64,000 nt of DNA from Sphagnum compactum (Eukaryota; Bryophyta; Sphagnopsida; Sphagnales). Shown in pieces: positions 13,087 to 24,359 of the stretch. Position numbers and translations under genes: made by a program. A model generated the notes under the pieces. It did no database searches. It saw only the letters and a list, made by a program, of their open reading frames with translations, and was not told where the DNA came from. Position 1 is the stretch's first letter. Each line of letters starts with the position of its first letter. Location: positions 17,663,872-17,727,871 of the forward strand of contig OZ234497.1 in NCBI GenBank assembly GCA_965153455.1, written 5' to 3'.

Positions 13087-13116
13087 CTAGTTTGAACCTC
13101 GTGCCTAATGCACAGG
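13087..13116 (-). mobile_element. Helitron 3' terminus: hairpin plus CTAG
   Basis: Read on the minus strand, the sequence has a hairpin with stem GTGC/GCAC (extended by flanking GG/CC with one mismatch), then TTCAAA, then CTAG, followed by T. Canonical plant Helitrons end in a short hairpin about 6-12 bases before CTRR and insert between A and T, so 13087 is the expected last base of the element. It lies about 75 bp downstream of the Rep/helicase stop codon. Confidence 0.75.
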
Positions 13117-13135
13117 TTTGTGTGCATTTGACGGT

Positions 13136-13166
13136 ACATATTACAAAATTACAATTACAAACTACA
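13136..13166 (-). repeat. 31-bp inverted repeat, copy 1 (Helitron stop codon and 3' UTR)
   Basis: This 31-bp segment is the exact reverse complement of 19986-20016. It covers the natural stop codon of the Helitron protein and the first bases of its 3' untranslated region. The match ends sharply at both sides. Confidence 0.9.
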
Positions 13167-16100
13167 TTTCCAAAACCTCTTTATATACGACATTTCGCAT
13201 GTATCTATCGGGACCCTGGTCGTTGGAAATCTTGATGTTTGCACTACTTGTGACCCGTGAAATAGCAACATACAGCTGACCATGGGAATAGACTAGAGAC
13301 GGCAAATATACCCCAACGTTGTTGAATGTCTAACCTTGACTTTTGTTGATTGTGATCGCAAATGCCACTCGAATTAGAAATTGACGACGACACAAAACAA
13401 ATGGCCAATCAGTCCCAGAGGGGGACATGATGATGCGAGGTATGAACACACGTTTGCCGACATTGTTTCCTGTGATGATTTCCGCTTCAATGACACGTTG
13501 ACCCAATCTTTTAACAATCAACCTCGTACCATTGCACAATCCTATTGATTGATTGAGATTATGCAACAAAAGGATTGGCACACCCATTTTGAGTTCCAGC
13601 TTATAATTTGCGATATCGCTAAATTGCAAAATGTTTAGAAATTCCACCGGATACAATGAATCCATTGAAACTTCTGCAGCAACACTTGCACCTTCTTATG
13701 TTGGAGTCAAAGAATTTGCGCTTAGGTACGTGTGCAATTCTTCAAATAGCGATTCCAAAATTGCATTGTTGACTTCATCAACGTTAGTATTTTTGGGGGC
13801 TAGAATGTTGTGTTACATAAGATACATGGCATCTCCAGAGTGGCACTGGTGATCCGGATAGATGGTTTGGATTAATCCTTTTAAGCTGCAATCTTCTGCT
13901 GGCAGCCTCATATGGGATGGAATCTTGATCCAATCTGAATCGACACCTTCTTCTTCTGCAATGGTAGGAAGATTATCGTCTCCAACATTCAAAACCCATT
14001 TGGCAAACTCTCGCTGCTCTTCAGAACTGGTTGCCATGACTCGCATGTTGATATGAAGACGAAGAATTGTAACATGCTGCCAAAGATGCGATCGAGGCAA
14101 GGAAGCACTGACAATGTCTTCTCGTCCCCCCTTGGGAACAACAGGCAAGATCTGTTGAAAATCCCCACCAAGGACCACGGTTTTCCCACCAAAGATTTTC
14201 TCGGTTGCGTGTGCGTCATCCAATTGCATCAAATCACGCAGGGTGCGATCAACAGCTTCGAAAGTTCGGCGATGCATCATCGGTGCCTCATCCCAAATGA
14301 TCAGATCAGCTTTACGCACTAACTCGGCCACTTTCATCTGTTGTGTGATGTTGCAAGTTGACTCATCGTGCAGATCAATCGGAATCTTGAATCTTGAATG
14401 GGCGGTTCTGCCACCCAGAAGTAACAAAGATGCAATTCCTGATGAGGCAACTGCAAGCACGATTTTGCCTTGCCCAAGTAGACGGGACAGAAGTGTTGTC
14501 CAAATAAAATGTTTTGCCAGTTCCACCACTACCATACACAAAGAATAGTTTGCCCTCTTTGTTTGTCACGACATTCAAAATAGTTTCGTATGCGTTGCGC
14601 TGATCATCATTGAGCCTATCTTCTGCATTGTCTGCATCTGTGGTCAATGAATGCCGATCATAAGCCAACTCTTCTTTGACCAATCGGTTTCCTCCATGAA
14701 CAGAAGGGATGTAATTAGACTTGGGAAGCGTTGGAAAATCTTCCAGGCGGTGTCCATTGCGCATGAGAACCTGATCGATCTCATACAATGCACGATCCTT
14801 TAGCGCATCCTCAGAGAGGGTAATAGTTGGATCAGCACGCTCGCAACGTGTCATTGCTTCAATGTCATCGTTCAAAGACTCCCAATGTGCTTCCCATAGT
14901 TGTCTGGGATTCGTGACCTCACAAAACATCAACATGGAGGCAAACATGTCACGCAGTTGTCGTCTTGAGGCCCAAACACCGGCCTCTTCTAAGGCTTGAT
15001 CCCATTCATTGTCGTCTGCAAGCAAGCCCATTGCAATGCATGCATCTTTGAATGTGTTGTGCTCTCTGCCATCCACTATCCGCAAATGCTCGTAGGATGT
15101 GGCACCTTTGACGCAGTTCAGTAGCATTCGCAAATAATAACGTTCACCTGATGTCGGGTGTGCATAATACATGCGACCAATGGCAAAGCCTCTCTTGCGC
15201 ATTGTCCATCGCTTCAACTTCCGATTCCACACCCATTGCTGAGGGAATCGATTGAATGTAAGGCTTCGTGCAACTTTCAATTCTTGGTTTGTTTTGAACC
15301 ATTCTGTGAGCATCGTTCTGAAAATGGCTGATCGTGTTGCCACTTCCTGCACATCATCGTCATCGTCAAACAACACCATTTGCTGATTGGGCAGATGGTA
15401 TTGCAGACGCTCAACGGTAGGAAACCACTCATGCATATCAAACTTGAAGATGTGCCACGCTGCTTCTGATGCAGATACATAGCGACAATTGATATATTTT
15501 TTAATTTCATCAACTTCAACCACATTCGGTGGCATTGTCGTTTTGGCGTGAGATTTCAATAGTTGCACGATCATGTCCTTTATATACGTACTTGAATAGA
15601 TATTTGACTGCACGAATATTGTTGCAGACCTCAACGTTGATGTGCGCATCGTATTAGGTTGATAAATAGACATTGTGCGGTACCACCCAACGATTGTCCA
15701 ATTCAATGCCATGAACCAAAACTGTGTGCCCCGTATCTCTACGCCGATAAATAGGATATCCATTTACATCCGTCAGCGTCTCGGATTGGAACTTGCGTGG
15801 ATATTTGCATTTGCCTTCTTCCATGCATGGGGCATTTGGAAACGCAGCTCCACATGGACCATGCATCATGCATCTGGCAACCGTCTCATGGGCCAACTTG
15901 TTTGTTTTTGAATTCGAAAATTCAGCATTGATCATGAGGTTTATATCTTCGACCGTGTGTGGCTTGCAATCTTCGGTAAAGAAGATGAGAATGTGTGCAT
16001 GCGGCAACCCACGCATTTGAAATTCAACGACATAGATTCCCGCAATCGTGCGTCCCAGAATATGCTTCTTGTGAATGTCATTGATCAACTCCTTCAGCTT

Positions 16101-17720
16101 GATTTTGAACACTCGGGTTACCAAATCCGGTCGATCCTGAGGTTGCTATCCGAGTAGCAACGCTTTCTTGATTTCAAGCCATTGGGGATTGCAAGTGAAT
16201 GTAACAAACGCATCCGGGCAGCCGGCCCATCTGCATATTACCATGGCATCTTGATAATTCTGAACCATGTGACGTGGACCTACTGTGAAAGAAGATGGCA
16301 GAATGATCCTCTGTTCGATGGTAGCAGCGCTATTGTCACCTGCAGCGATGGCGTCTTGAAGGCCTTGATAAAGATCCGCGCGAAATTTTTTTTGATTCAG
16401 GCGCAGGTACTTGAAACGATTTTGTTCAATAGTCGCATAAGCATCCACAATGTATTGATGCCTCAATCGGTCACCCTGAAGCAACGCAATGCCATCAGTG
16501 TCTCGATGTTGAAGTCGATAACCATAAAATTCGGCCATTGTCACATTGCAATGCTTTCTTTGAAGCTCAGATTCTTCCGCATGGTCTTCATCCAAATCTA
16601 CATCAGCAACAACACCATTGAGCGGAATATTCGGATGCCATCCATCCTCACCGTAAGGAAATAACAACGGATAATGTAAAGCCATGTATGCCACATGTAG
16701 TTCGGAAATGCACTGAAACAGGCCGGTTTGCTGAGCAAGGACGACGTCACGTTTGTCTACAGCCTCAGAACCATCTCCTACCATCAATGCAGCGACTTCA
16801 TCGGCTGTCGGCACATCGTATCGGCGGGCATCCTTTGTTCGAGAGGTAATGAGACGCAATTTCAAATCCATGGGAGCGCCTTCAGTTGCCATCATATCCC
16901 TTGCCATTTTGAACACTTCGACATAAGGATTGATATTGTACATCATGGTCAACAACCGATCCAACATCGTTGGATCAAGCGATGGCATAACGGCATGGCA
17001 GTTTTGATGTTCGCGTTTCGTATCATGAATGTACAGCTGTGCAAACTGTGGCCGTTGTCCTTTGGCAGGACATAGGGATCCAATTTTGTGATAAAGTTCA
17101 CCTTGAATGCGAAAGGAGTATGGTCCAACACCTCCTGTTACCGATTCATCAACTTTGGCACCGAGCAAAGTGAATGCCAACACCGAATTGTACATGCGAA
17201 TCTGATCTGGAAATTTGATGGCACTTCTTTCTTTGCTGGTTAAAAGAACTTCCAGCTCTTGCGGTGTTGCAGGAAGATTCGGCAACAGAACTTTGCCATT
17301 CTCGCAACATAGAGAAAATTGTGGGTTGTTGTAGTTCGACTTTGCCAATCGTTCTTTGATCCACATTTTCGCGTTGCAGAATCCACATATTGTGTCCATT
17401 TCTCCACAATCCCATTGTCCCGGCGCTGACGCATCTTCGTCTCCAAACAATTGTAATGCGTCATTGCCAAGAAAAGTCTGTTCATGTTGCTTAGCACGCC
17501 GTTCTCTATGTAGGCGATTGCGACGTTCATGTGCAGATTCTGACGTGCCTTGATTGAATTCCGCTGGAACATCAATATGTGGAACAGGATTTTCCAAAGA
17601 GTCAGTTTGCTCGTCATTCCGTTGAGCTCCTAGGTGTTGTCGAAGGGCCGTCAAAGCAGCCAAAGCACTACCATGTTGTGCAATGAGTGCACGCATACGT
17701 TCTTGTATGTCTTCGGGCAT
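13162..17720 (-). pseudogene. Helitron Rep/helicase (RepHel), inactivated
   Basis: The Helitron replication initiator/helicase performs rolling-circle transposition. It is nearly complete on the minus strand. After a start at 17720 comes a zinc-binding region (CGFCNAKMW ... FSLCCENGKV), then the Helitron_like_N domain (to about 16150). Next is the HUH motif PHAHILIFF (about 15998-16030) and the two-tyrosine motif KYLFKYVYKGHD (about 15570-15610). The SF1 helicase follows, with Walker A GSGGTGKT (about 14520-14545), Walker B LIIWDEAPM (about 14280-14310), GGDFQQILPVVPKGG, and a C-terminal YVAISRVTSSANIKI block. In-frame stops interrupt it at 16146-16148, 15654-15656, 13813-13815, 13696-13698 and 13330-13332, and the frame shifts near 15515-15560 and near 14510. 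All key motifs are still readable, so inactivation is fairly recent. Confidence 0.9.
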
Positions 17721-19698
17721 CTTGGGGGGGGGGGGTTTCTCCTACACTCTTGTGTGCTCGTGCCGTGTGTGTGGACATTATTGAAGTCTAGGTACATCAA
17801 CTGAAGAATTGTGCAGGCAGCACTACTGGTGTCAAAATGTGAGCCAAAATCAATCCCCAGGGTGGCGGAGGAAATGAAAGTCCATGGCTTATTAGTTTGT
17901 ACTTTGTACATGTGCATCCACACACACACATTCGTCAACAACTCCATTTATGACTCCCTTTTCCTGAAATCTACAATGGATTGAAAGAAAATATATAAAC
18001 CTCAAAGCGAATTTTGCAGCTGTCACAGGAGCGTCTGTTACAGTATCGTCAAGTTCTGCCTGCTTCCTTCACAACACTAATCCTCCCTTCCAGAGGTTCA
18101 GCACAGATCTGACCTAGACACAAATGCAACAAAGATTTCCAATCGATGAGCCGTTGGTGGCTCTCATCACACCAACATCAATTGAGAAGAAGTCAAACAA
18201 CAACCGTGCATGAATTGGGAGCAGCGCAACAAAAAGAAAAAGAAAAAAGAGGACGAAACCCAGACCTAAACGAAGGAATTGATTTTTGGAAGAGCTCCAG
18301 CCAGAATACTTCGGCGCGAGTAGCTTGGTGAGGAGGATCAGAAGGAAACCCATAAGGAATCGTGCAAGGTCTTTAAGTGTAGTCCGCCCAGTGCTTCAGA
18401 ACCGGAAACTGCACTTGTTCTGCAGTAGACTCCATTTTCCTTCTTTACGTTCCCAGCGGATGGTGTGATCCCTAACACTATTGTTGAAATCAGGACCCGA
18501 TTACAAAACCCACCCAATTTATTTATTTTAAATGTACCCAACAACCTTTCCCTTTTCACCATGCAATAGCCCAGGGGAAACACATGCACACAGGAAAACG
18601 TCCTGAAGAATTTACCAAAAACAAAAAAAACAGAATTCCATTATAGAAGAAAACTTCATACCTGATGGGTTTTTAACGATGCAATAGAGAATTCCACTTT
18701 TTCTGCAAAAAGATGAAAAAGATTAACATGCAATTCATGTGCTCTGGTGCTCAAACTCTCACGGCGCGGCTAAACAGTTTTCAAAACCACTCCTGTGTCT
18801 TTTCCTCCAAATCATACATACATAATGGAGCAAAGAAATAAAGAAAAAGATCAATTCTCACCTCTTCTACTTGTGGTGGTGGTGGTGCTGCCGAAAGCGC
18901 TGGCCAAAGGTGGAAGGAAAAGTCGGTCTAATAATACTTCTCAAGTATCCGATTTCTCCACAAACTTGTACACAAATCTGCATAGGTCTAATAATCCTTT
19001 GAAAGTTGCAGTGCAAGAAGCTCAAGACAAAAATTGTCCGAAGAATCAGATTTTGACAACATCATGAGCAAACTCAGCTCAACAAAGTTTGATCTCAAAG
19101 TGATGCAACAAATTCCACTTCACCCAAATCCTCTCTACAATTCATTGAAATTCCCCCACATCTTGTGGTCAGTGAGTGAATCTGCAGACCATTGTTTTGG
19201 AGAAATTCTTCTGCCAAAGAAGATTCATCATAGACTTTATAAGTGGATATTCTTTAAGAATGGCCAGAGATTAACAGTTGGTTGCCCTTGTGAAGAAATT
19301 ACAAAGCAAACAAAAGTTTTACAATGCTAAATTCTTGAAAGATCCAATTGCCTGATTGTGGGAATTGGATTTGAAGCAGATGATGAGAGATTATGTCAGG
19401 GGGGTGTTTGGGTGCTTGGAAGAGATGTATAGTTTTCATTTGTTCCCACATTCCGAGGAATGTTCACCAGGTATTTAGTTATTGTATATGAACTGTGGAG
19501 TTCATTTTATGGGAAGCTCCATGGAACATTTCCTATTTCGATTGTTGCTGGAAAGAAGCAAGGCGGAGAGCTGGTCACAACAAATGAGAATGCCAAGCAA
19601 ACCAGTGGTTCAATGACGCTGAGAATGAAACAGAATCGGGTCAAAGACAGAGCGTGAAATTCATGCCAAATCAGCAAAGAAAAAGAAGTATAACAAAC
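17721..19698. other. Helitron upstream region, no recognised gene
   Basis: Directly upstream of the Helitron start is a run of 13 G residues (17724 onward) and CA-rich sequence. From about 18795 to 19330 two overlapping plus-strand reading frames (one with KFPHILWSVSESADHCFGEI) match nothing I recognise. They could be captured host DNA or chance. The Helitron 5' end (TC preceded by A on the minus strand) was not identified with confidence. Confidence 0.4.
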
Positions 19699-19914
19699 CG
19701 GCTCCTCGATCTGTGCGTAGCACGTCTCTTCAAACTCCACCTTAAACTCGCCGTTTTCTGACAGGACGTAGTTCTTGACGGAGTTGAGAATCAGACCGGC
19801 CAGCAGCCCGTGTTCCTTAAAAGCTTTATACAGGGAGTCCGTGTCCGCAGCAGCACCTAGCAGCGGTAGTAGCATCAGAGCAAGAACAACAGGTATGAGA
19901 ATTGTAGTGGCCAT
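19699..19914 (-). pseudogene. First exon of a DUF538 family gene (probably captured fragment)
   Basis: The minus strand encodes 72 residues from an ATG at 19914. A hydrophobic signal peptide (TTILIPVVLALMLLPLLGAA) is followed by a short N-terminal domain with the DUF538 hallmark SVKNYVLSENGEFKVEFE and then ETCYAQIEEP. DUF538 proteins are small secreted or vacuolar plant proteins of unclear biochemical role. Full proteins are roughly 150-180 residues and continue with a YYDKKITG-type second half. Here the coding sequence runs into a possible donor GTTTGT at 19698, and I found no second half downstream. The exon has no stop or frameshift. Its position 2 kb upstream of the Helitron ORF on the same strand, bounded by the 31-bp inverted repeat, suggests Helitron capture. 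An incomplete native gene with an unrecognised distant exon is the alternative. Confidence 0.6.
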
Positions 19915-19985
19915 GTTCACGACGTCACGAGTCTGAGTCCTTCTCACCTCAAGCACTCCACGCAACGCTGTGTTGTCGCGAGCAC

Positions 19986-20016
19986 TGTAGTTTGTAATTG
20001 TAATTTTGTAATATGT
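19986..20016 (+). repeat. 31-bp inverted repeat, copy 2
   Basis: This is an exact inverted copy of 13136-13166. It begins TGTAGTTTGTAATTG and lies about 70 bp upstream of the DUF538 exon start. No further similarity to the Helitron is seen on either side. Confidence 0.9.
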
Positions 20017-20036
20017 TCGTCCGGCTTAAATAGACG

Positions 20037-20094
20037 GATGACGGGATGGACGAAATGTCCATCCGGTTGGATGACGGGACAGATGACGGGACGG
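20037..20094. repeat. Three GATGACGGGA repeats around a perfect 8-bp hairpin
   Basis: The ten-base word GATGACGGGA occurs at 20037, 20070 and 20082. Between the first two is a hairpin with stem GGATGGAC/GTCCATCC and loop GAAAT (20044-20064). This GC-rich patch sits at the junction with strongly AT-rich DNA and may mark the 5' end of the Helitron; a TC start at 20095 on the minus strand is one candidate. Confidence 0.6.
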
Positions 20095-20124
20095 ATTAAG
20101 GGGAAGCGTCACGACGTCCTTTAC

Positions 20125-21085
20125 AATATATAATAATTTGGTTAATTAGTTAGTATTTCAATCATTTTATTTTCTCTATTTGAATTGTGAATTAATAATT
20201 TATAACTAAATGAATTAGTTAATTGATTACAATATATGTAATGATTAATAATTATTTAGCTTATTTAGCTTCGAAATTGCCCTTGACCACCAATTCGAAT
20301 GACCTGAAATACCCTGTTTACAAATCATTGGGAAATAATTGATTATAAAAATATAAATTTGCTAGTTAGTTAGTTATTTATCTACTTAGTTATATAACTT
20401 ATAAAATTAAAAAAGAGGAAAAAATATATGAGATAAACTAAGTTGCAATTTTAATTTTTATCCCATATTTTTTTCCTCCACTTCCATTTTGAAAACTATA
20501 TAATGAGGAGGCTTTGTCCTACACTTTCACATAAAAAACACATGACAATTACAATGGGCCAATCAAAGGAGCTTAACCTTTTAAGGAGTTTAACCCTAAA
20601 GGTTAAACCTAAAAAAAATTGAAAATATTTACCTACCTATTACCTACCTACTTAATCCCACTAACCTAGCTGGCTAACTACTTAGTGTAACCTACCTGCC
20701 TACCTAGTCCCACCTATCCACCTAAATATTGATTTTAATTTATTTTGACCAACATTCAAAAATGCCATGTGACATGTGGGTACTATGCCAAGTGTCACAA
20801 TCTAAAACCATTAAAAACAGATGATGAAGGTCCACCATCTATTTTTAGAACATACTTTTAAAACATTTTCTTTTGCCACATGTCATTATGTAAGTTGCTG
20901 ATTGTTATGGTAATATACATATGGCATCAAATAGTATACGAATGGTGAAATATTTTGTTGACCGTTGATTTCATCCACATCTGCAACTAATGTTTTATGC
21001 AACTTGTTTAATGTAATTAAATAATTTCTAGTAGCAAATGTTTTTTGCAACTAAAATATAGTTGCAAATGGTAATTTTTTTTGTT
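20125..21085. repeat. AT-rich DNA, CCTA microsatellite and TTGCAAC motif cluster
   Basis: The order AT-rich TTGGTTAATTAGTTAGTATTT (about 20137), CCTA repeats (about 20625-20735), then TTGCAACTAA motifs (about 20975-21080) mirrors the sequence left of the Helitron. This suggests that the Helitron inserted into an older repeat with subterminal GTTGCAA motifs. Confidence 0.45.
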
Positions 21086-23417
21086 TGTTTTCTTTTAGTG
21101 AAAGAGTTGCAGGAATTGGGTGTCATCCCTTGTGCTCTACAAACTTCCAGTTCTTCTTCTTGTTGTATGTTAATTTCTGGATGTTTGTGTTTGAATTATG
21201 CCCACTAATTATTACTTGGTATTCTATCTTAGAATGGTGTAGCCTTTGTTTATGTTACTCTACAACCTTCATCTTCAGTTGTTGTAAGGTAATGGACAAT
21301 TTGCACTCTTGAATTGTTAATATCCATGCAATCATTGGTGCATCCTCTTTTTTTGTAAGCACACCTCTTGGCCCCATCTTCTTGGATTTTCCATTCAGGT
21401 AGTCAAAAGGGAGTTCATTGGGATGTTCCATGACCTATTGGCCTTCCTTAAGGAATGTGTCCCTCTTTCAATAACATTCATAGTTGCTTTTAATGCTTCA
21501 TATGTTCGCATGCCTCTTTTAATTGTTGAAGGCATTTAATTCAATTGTGGTGCCGATCTTTTTTTTTGTGGGTCAAAAGCATGGGGAAGCTTTTCCTTGT
21601 TTGATGTAAAGTTTGTTGCTTGTAAATTTAGCATGCTACTTCATCTCCTACAATGATTTTTTTCTCTTCCTAGTCCCAGCCTCCAGCAATTTGGTGGAGT
21701 GTGTTTTGGCCCCACCAAAGGTAGGCCTTTTTCTTCCCTATAAATAACCCAAGAATCCAAAAAGTGTAATAAATTTGGAAATTTTACTATAACATGTTCA
21801 TAGGTTGCTATAGTGGAATATAATAACTTATAAAATTTTGCAAGATCATCTCAATCTAAATCAACATCTTTTGTTGTTGTGCATGTAGTGGGGGCAATTG
21901 ATATGACTTAGTTGATCCCTAGCCCTGTTGAAGATCCTTGATGTAGCATTTTGAATTATGGATTTTTGGATCTAACGGCGATCTAGATATTTTTGGAACC
22001 TTTGATTGTAAATTTGGTTTATAGTTTCAACTTGTATGTCTGATGTTGATCCAACTTTTACATGTTCTACTTTCACCTTTTGCAATTCTACTTTTGAACT
22101 TAGTTTTTACTCTATTGTTTGTTCTACTTTTTCTTTGAAACTTGTTTTTTGCATGTAAACTCTCAGACTTGGACTATTGGACTATTGTTCTCTACATGTT
22201 TTACTATCAATAACAGAAATTCTAAACAAAGTTGGAACTATTCTTCTACCCTAGTTCATAGAGAGGACATATTTGAAGCTCAGATCAAAAATAGGAAATG
22301 ATCATGTAAACCTTGATTAAGTTTAAACTTTGATTTGTGCCCCTTTTTTTCTTGGAAGGAATGTAGAGTTCTTATGCATAGTAAGAATCTTTGAGGACTA
22401 AAAAATGTGCTACCAAAATAGGATGTCCTTTGCTGATCCTTGTGGATTGTGTCCTTGTTAGGATTTATTAATGAGTAGTTTCATGCCCTTTAGTGGGAGC
22501 CTAAACCCCATAACCAAACACTCTCCTTTTTTATTTGCATTTTGTTTATCTTGAGTCTCTGTTTAACCCACCCTCAAAAGGTTCATAGCCACCATATTTG
22601 TTTTCAAGTACGTGCATTACAATGTGAAGGCCTTCTCCCATACCCAAAACATGACTACATATAACATTGTGCCTTTTCTTAATAATTTATTTTTCCAAGT
22701 GCATAATCGCATGAAAAAAATAAAAAATCGTTTGGATTATAGATAAAAATTGAACACCTCTTGCATTTTGATCAATGTAGATCAGTGAGATGATTCTGAT
22801 CACAGTTAAGTGAAAAACTGTAGTTAAAAGGGTTGTTTTGACAGATTCTCTCATGACAGCCCTCTAATGCAAATATGTCCTAAGTAGGTGTGAGAGGTAG
22901 GTGTACTTGTGGAATTTTGCACCGTGCTTCTGTGTGCTTCTGTGTGTTGCGAAAGTTCGCTGGAAGTTTCAAACTGTGTTTGGTGTGTGGTATACACTAC
23001 AAACGTACACTAATATCACCCACAGTTCTGGCCTGTTCCATTACCTAGTGTACACCAACAATGGCAGACTGTCGGTTGGCAAAGATAGCCAATGATGTGA
23101 GGCAGCATGCACCCGGTGGTCCCAGGTTTTTTTCCTTTTGAGAGAGGGTCGAGGTGTTGGATTTTTTTTTGCTGTTCCCAATTTGTTCCCATGAAAATTT
23201 CACTCTGTTTTCATCAAATTTGCGAGTTTCCAATGTGTTCCCCAACTTGTTCCCAATAGCTCTCACTTTAGGCCATATCCTGTGCCCTCATTATTACTCT
23301 TGTAACCTATACAAAGGAGCCCAAAGGATGAGATTACAACATATCATATTTGTTTCAGGAATCTTCAAATCTTGATTTTAAAAATTTGTGCCAAGCTAAA
23401 CAAAGATGTTGATCAGT
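21086..23417. other. Intergenic, no gene recognised
   Basis: The stretch has only short chance reading frames and T-rich sequence. No RNA gene, domain or repeat boundary could be supported. Confidence 0.5.
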
Positions 23418-23697
23418 GTGTTTTTTTTTTTGGCGAAATATTGCCAAATTTCGACCTGAAAAATATGATTTCGACCTATACAAAGGATTTTCCACGAAAA
23501 AATGGCCCAAATTTGCCAGAGTTCCAATAAAAAAGTTCCAAATCATCAGATTTTTATGATAAGTTCCACTAGGTAGCCAAGAATTAAAAAGGATCCTGTT
23601 TTTTTTTCTACTTTCATATTTAGTCTGTAACCAAATCTGGCTATATCATCTTAGGGATGATGGCCACTTCAGCTACATCACAAAATTGACAAAAAGG
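23418..23697 (+). repeat. Dispersed repeat, copy 1 (about 280 bp)
   Basis: The segment is homologous in direct orientation to 43965-44242. Shared words include CAGATTTTTATGATA, CATATTTAGTCTG and TTCAGCTACATCACAAAATT, in the same order and spacing. No coding capacity is seen. Confidence 0.75.
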
Positions 23698-23759
23698 CCT
23701 TGATGCTGATGGCAAAAGAAAAAGAATTAAACTTTGGGGGGCCAACAAACTAATTAGTA

Positions 23760-23945
23760 CGAGTCACAAATAATATACTACCATTAGTATATTATGTAAA
23801 CTACCATTATTATTACATATTATTATTATACCATTATTATTACATAATACTATCATTATTATTATATTATTATTAGTATATTATGTATGTAATATACATT
23901 ATTATACCATTAGTATACAACCATTAGTATATTATGTAAACTGGG
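23760..23945. repeat. ATT/TAC microsatellite
   Basis: The sequence is built from imperfect ATTATTATTA and CCATTAGTATATTATGTAA units repeated several times. Confidence 0.8.
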
Positions 23946-24359
23946 GGTACTTTTATTACTGCATTGAGAATTCATCTGGAAAAATAATATTGTGCATGGC
24001 TTGTCCTTCGTTGGAAGTTTCCTGCGTTGCTGCGTTACATGTGATGCGTCAGTTCAACTGAAGTTTCAACCTAACCTGTCTTTTTGCCGTGCTGTGCTCT
24101 GCACTGCAAAATTATGGAAATGTCCAGAGCACTGTAATTTGGAAACGAGTGTGCCTGTCTCCTCCTGCTTCGACGCCTGAACACGCGTTCATGTATTGTC
24201 CGGGTCCAACATTTCTCTAGAAAGTTTGGGGAGGAACTCGTTTTATTTGCCAAAAAAGGAGGTTTGTGAAGCTCTGGAGTAGTGGTCCTTCCTGGAAGAC
24301 ATTTTTCTAGTCGTCCGGTTTGAACAGGCAAACGTGAAAACATTTCAGCTATACAGAAC

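Noticed and set aside
13631-17553. Many plus-strand frames across 13.6-17.6 kb
   Set aside because: They are antisense shadows of the Helitron gene.
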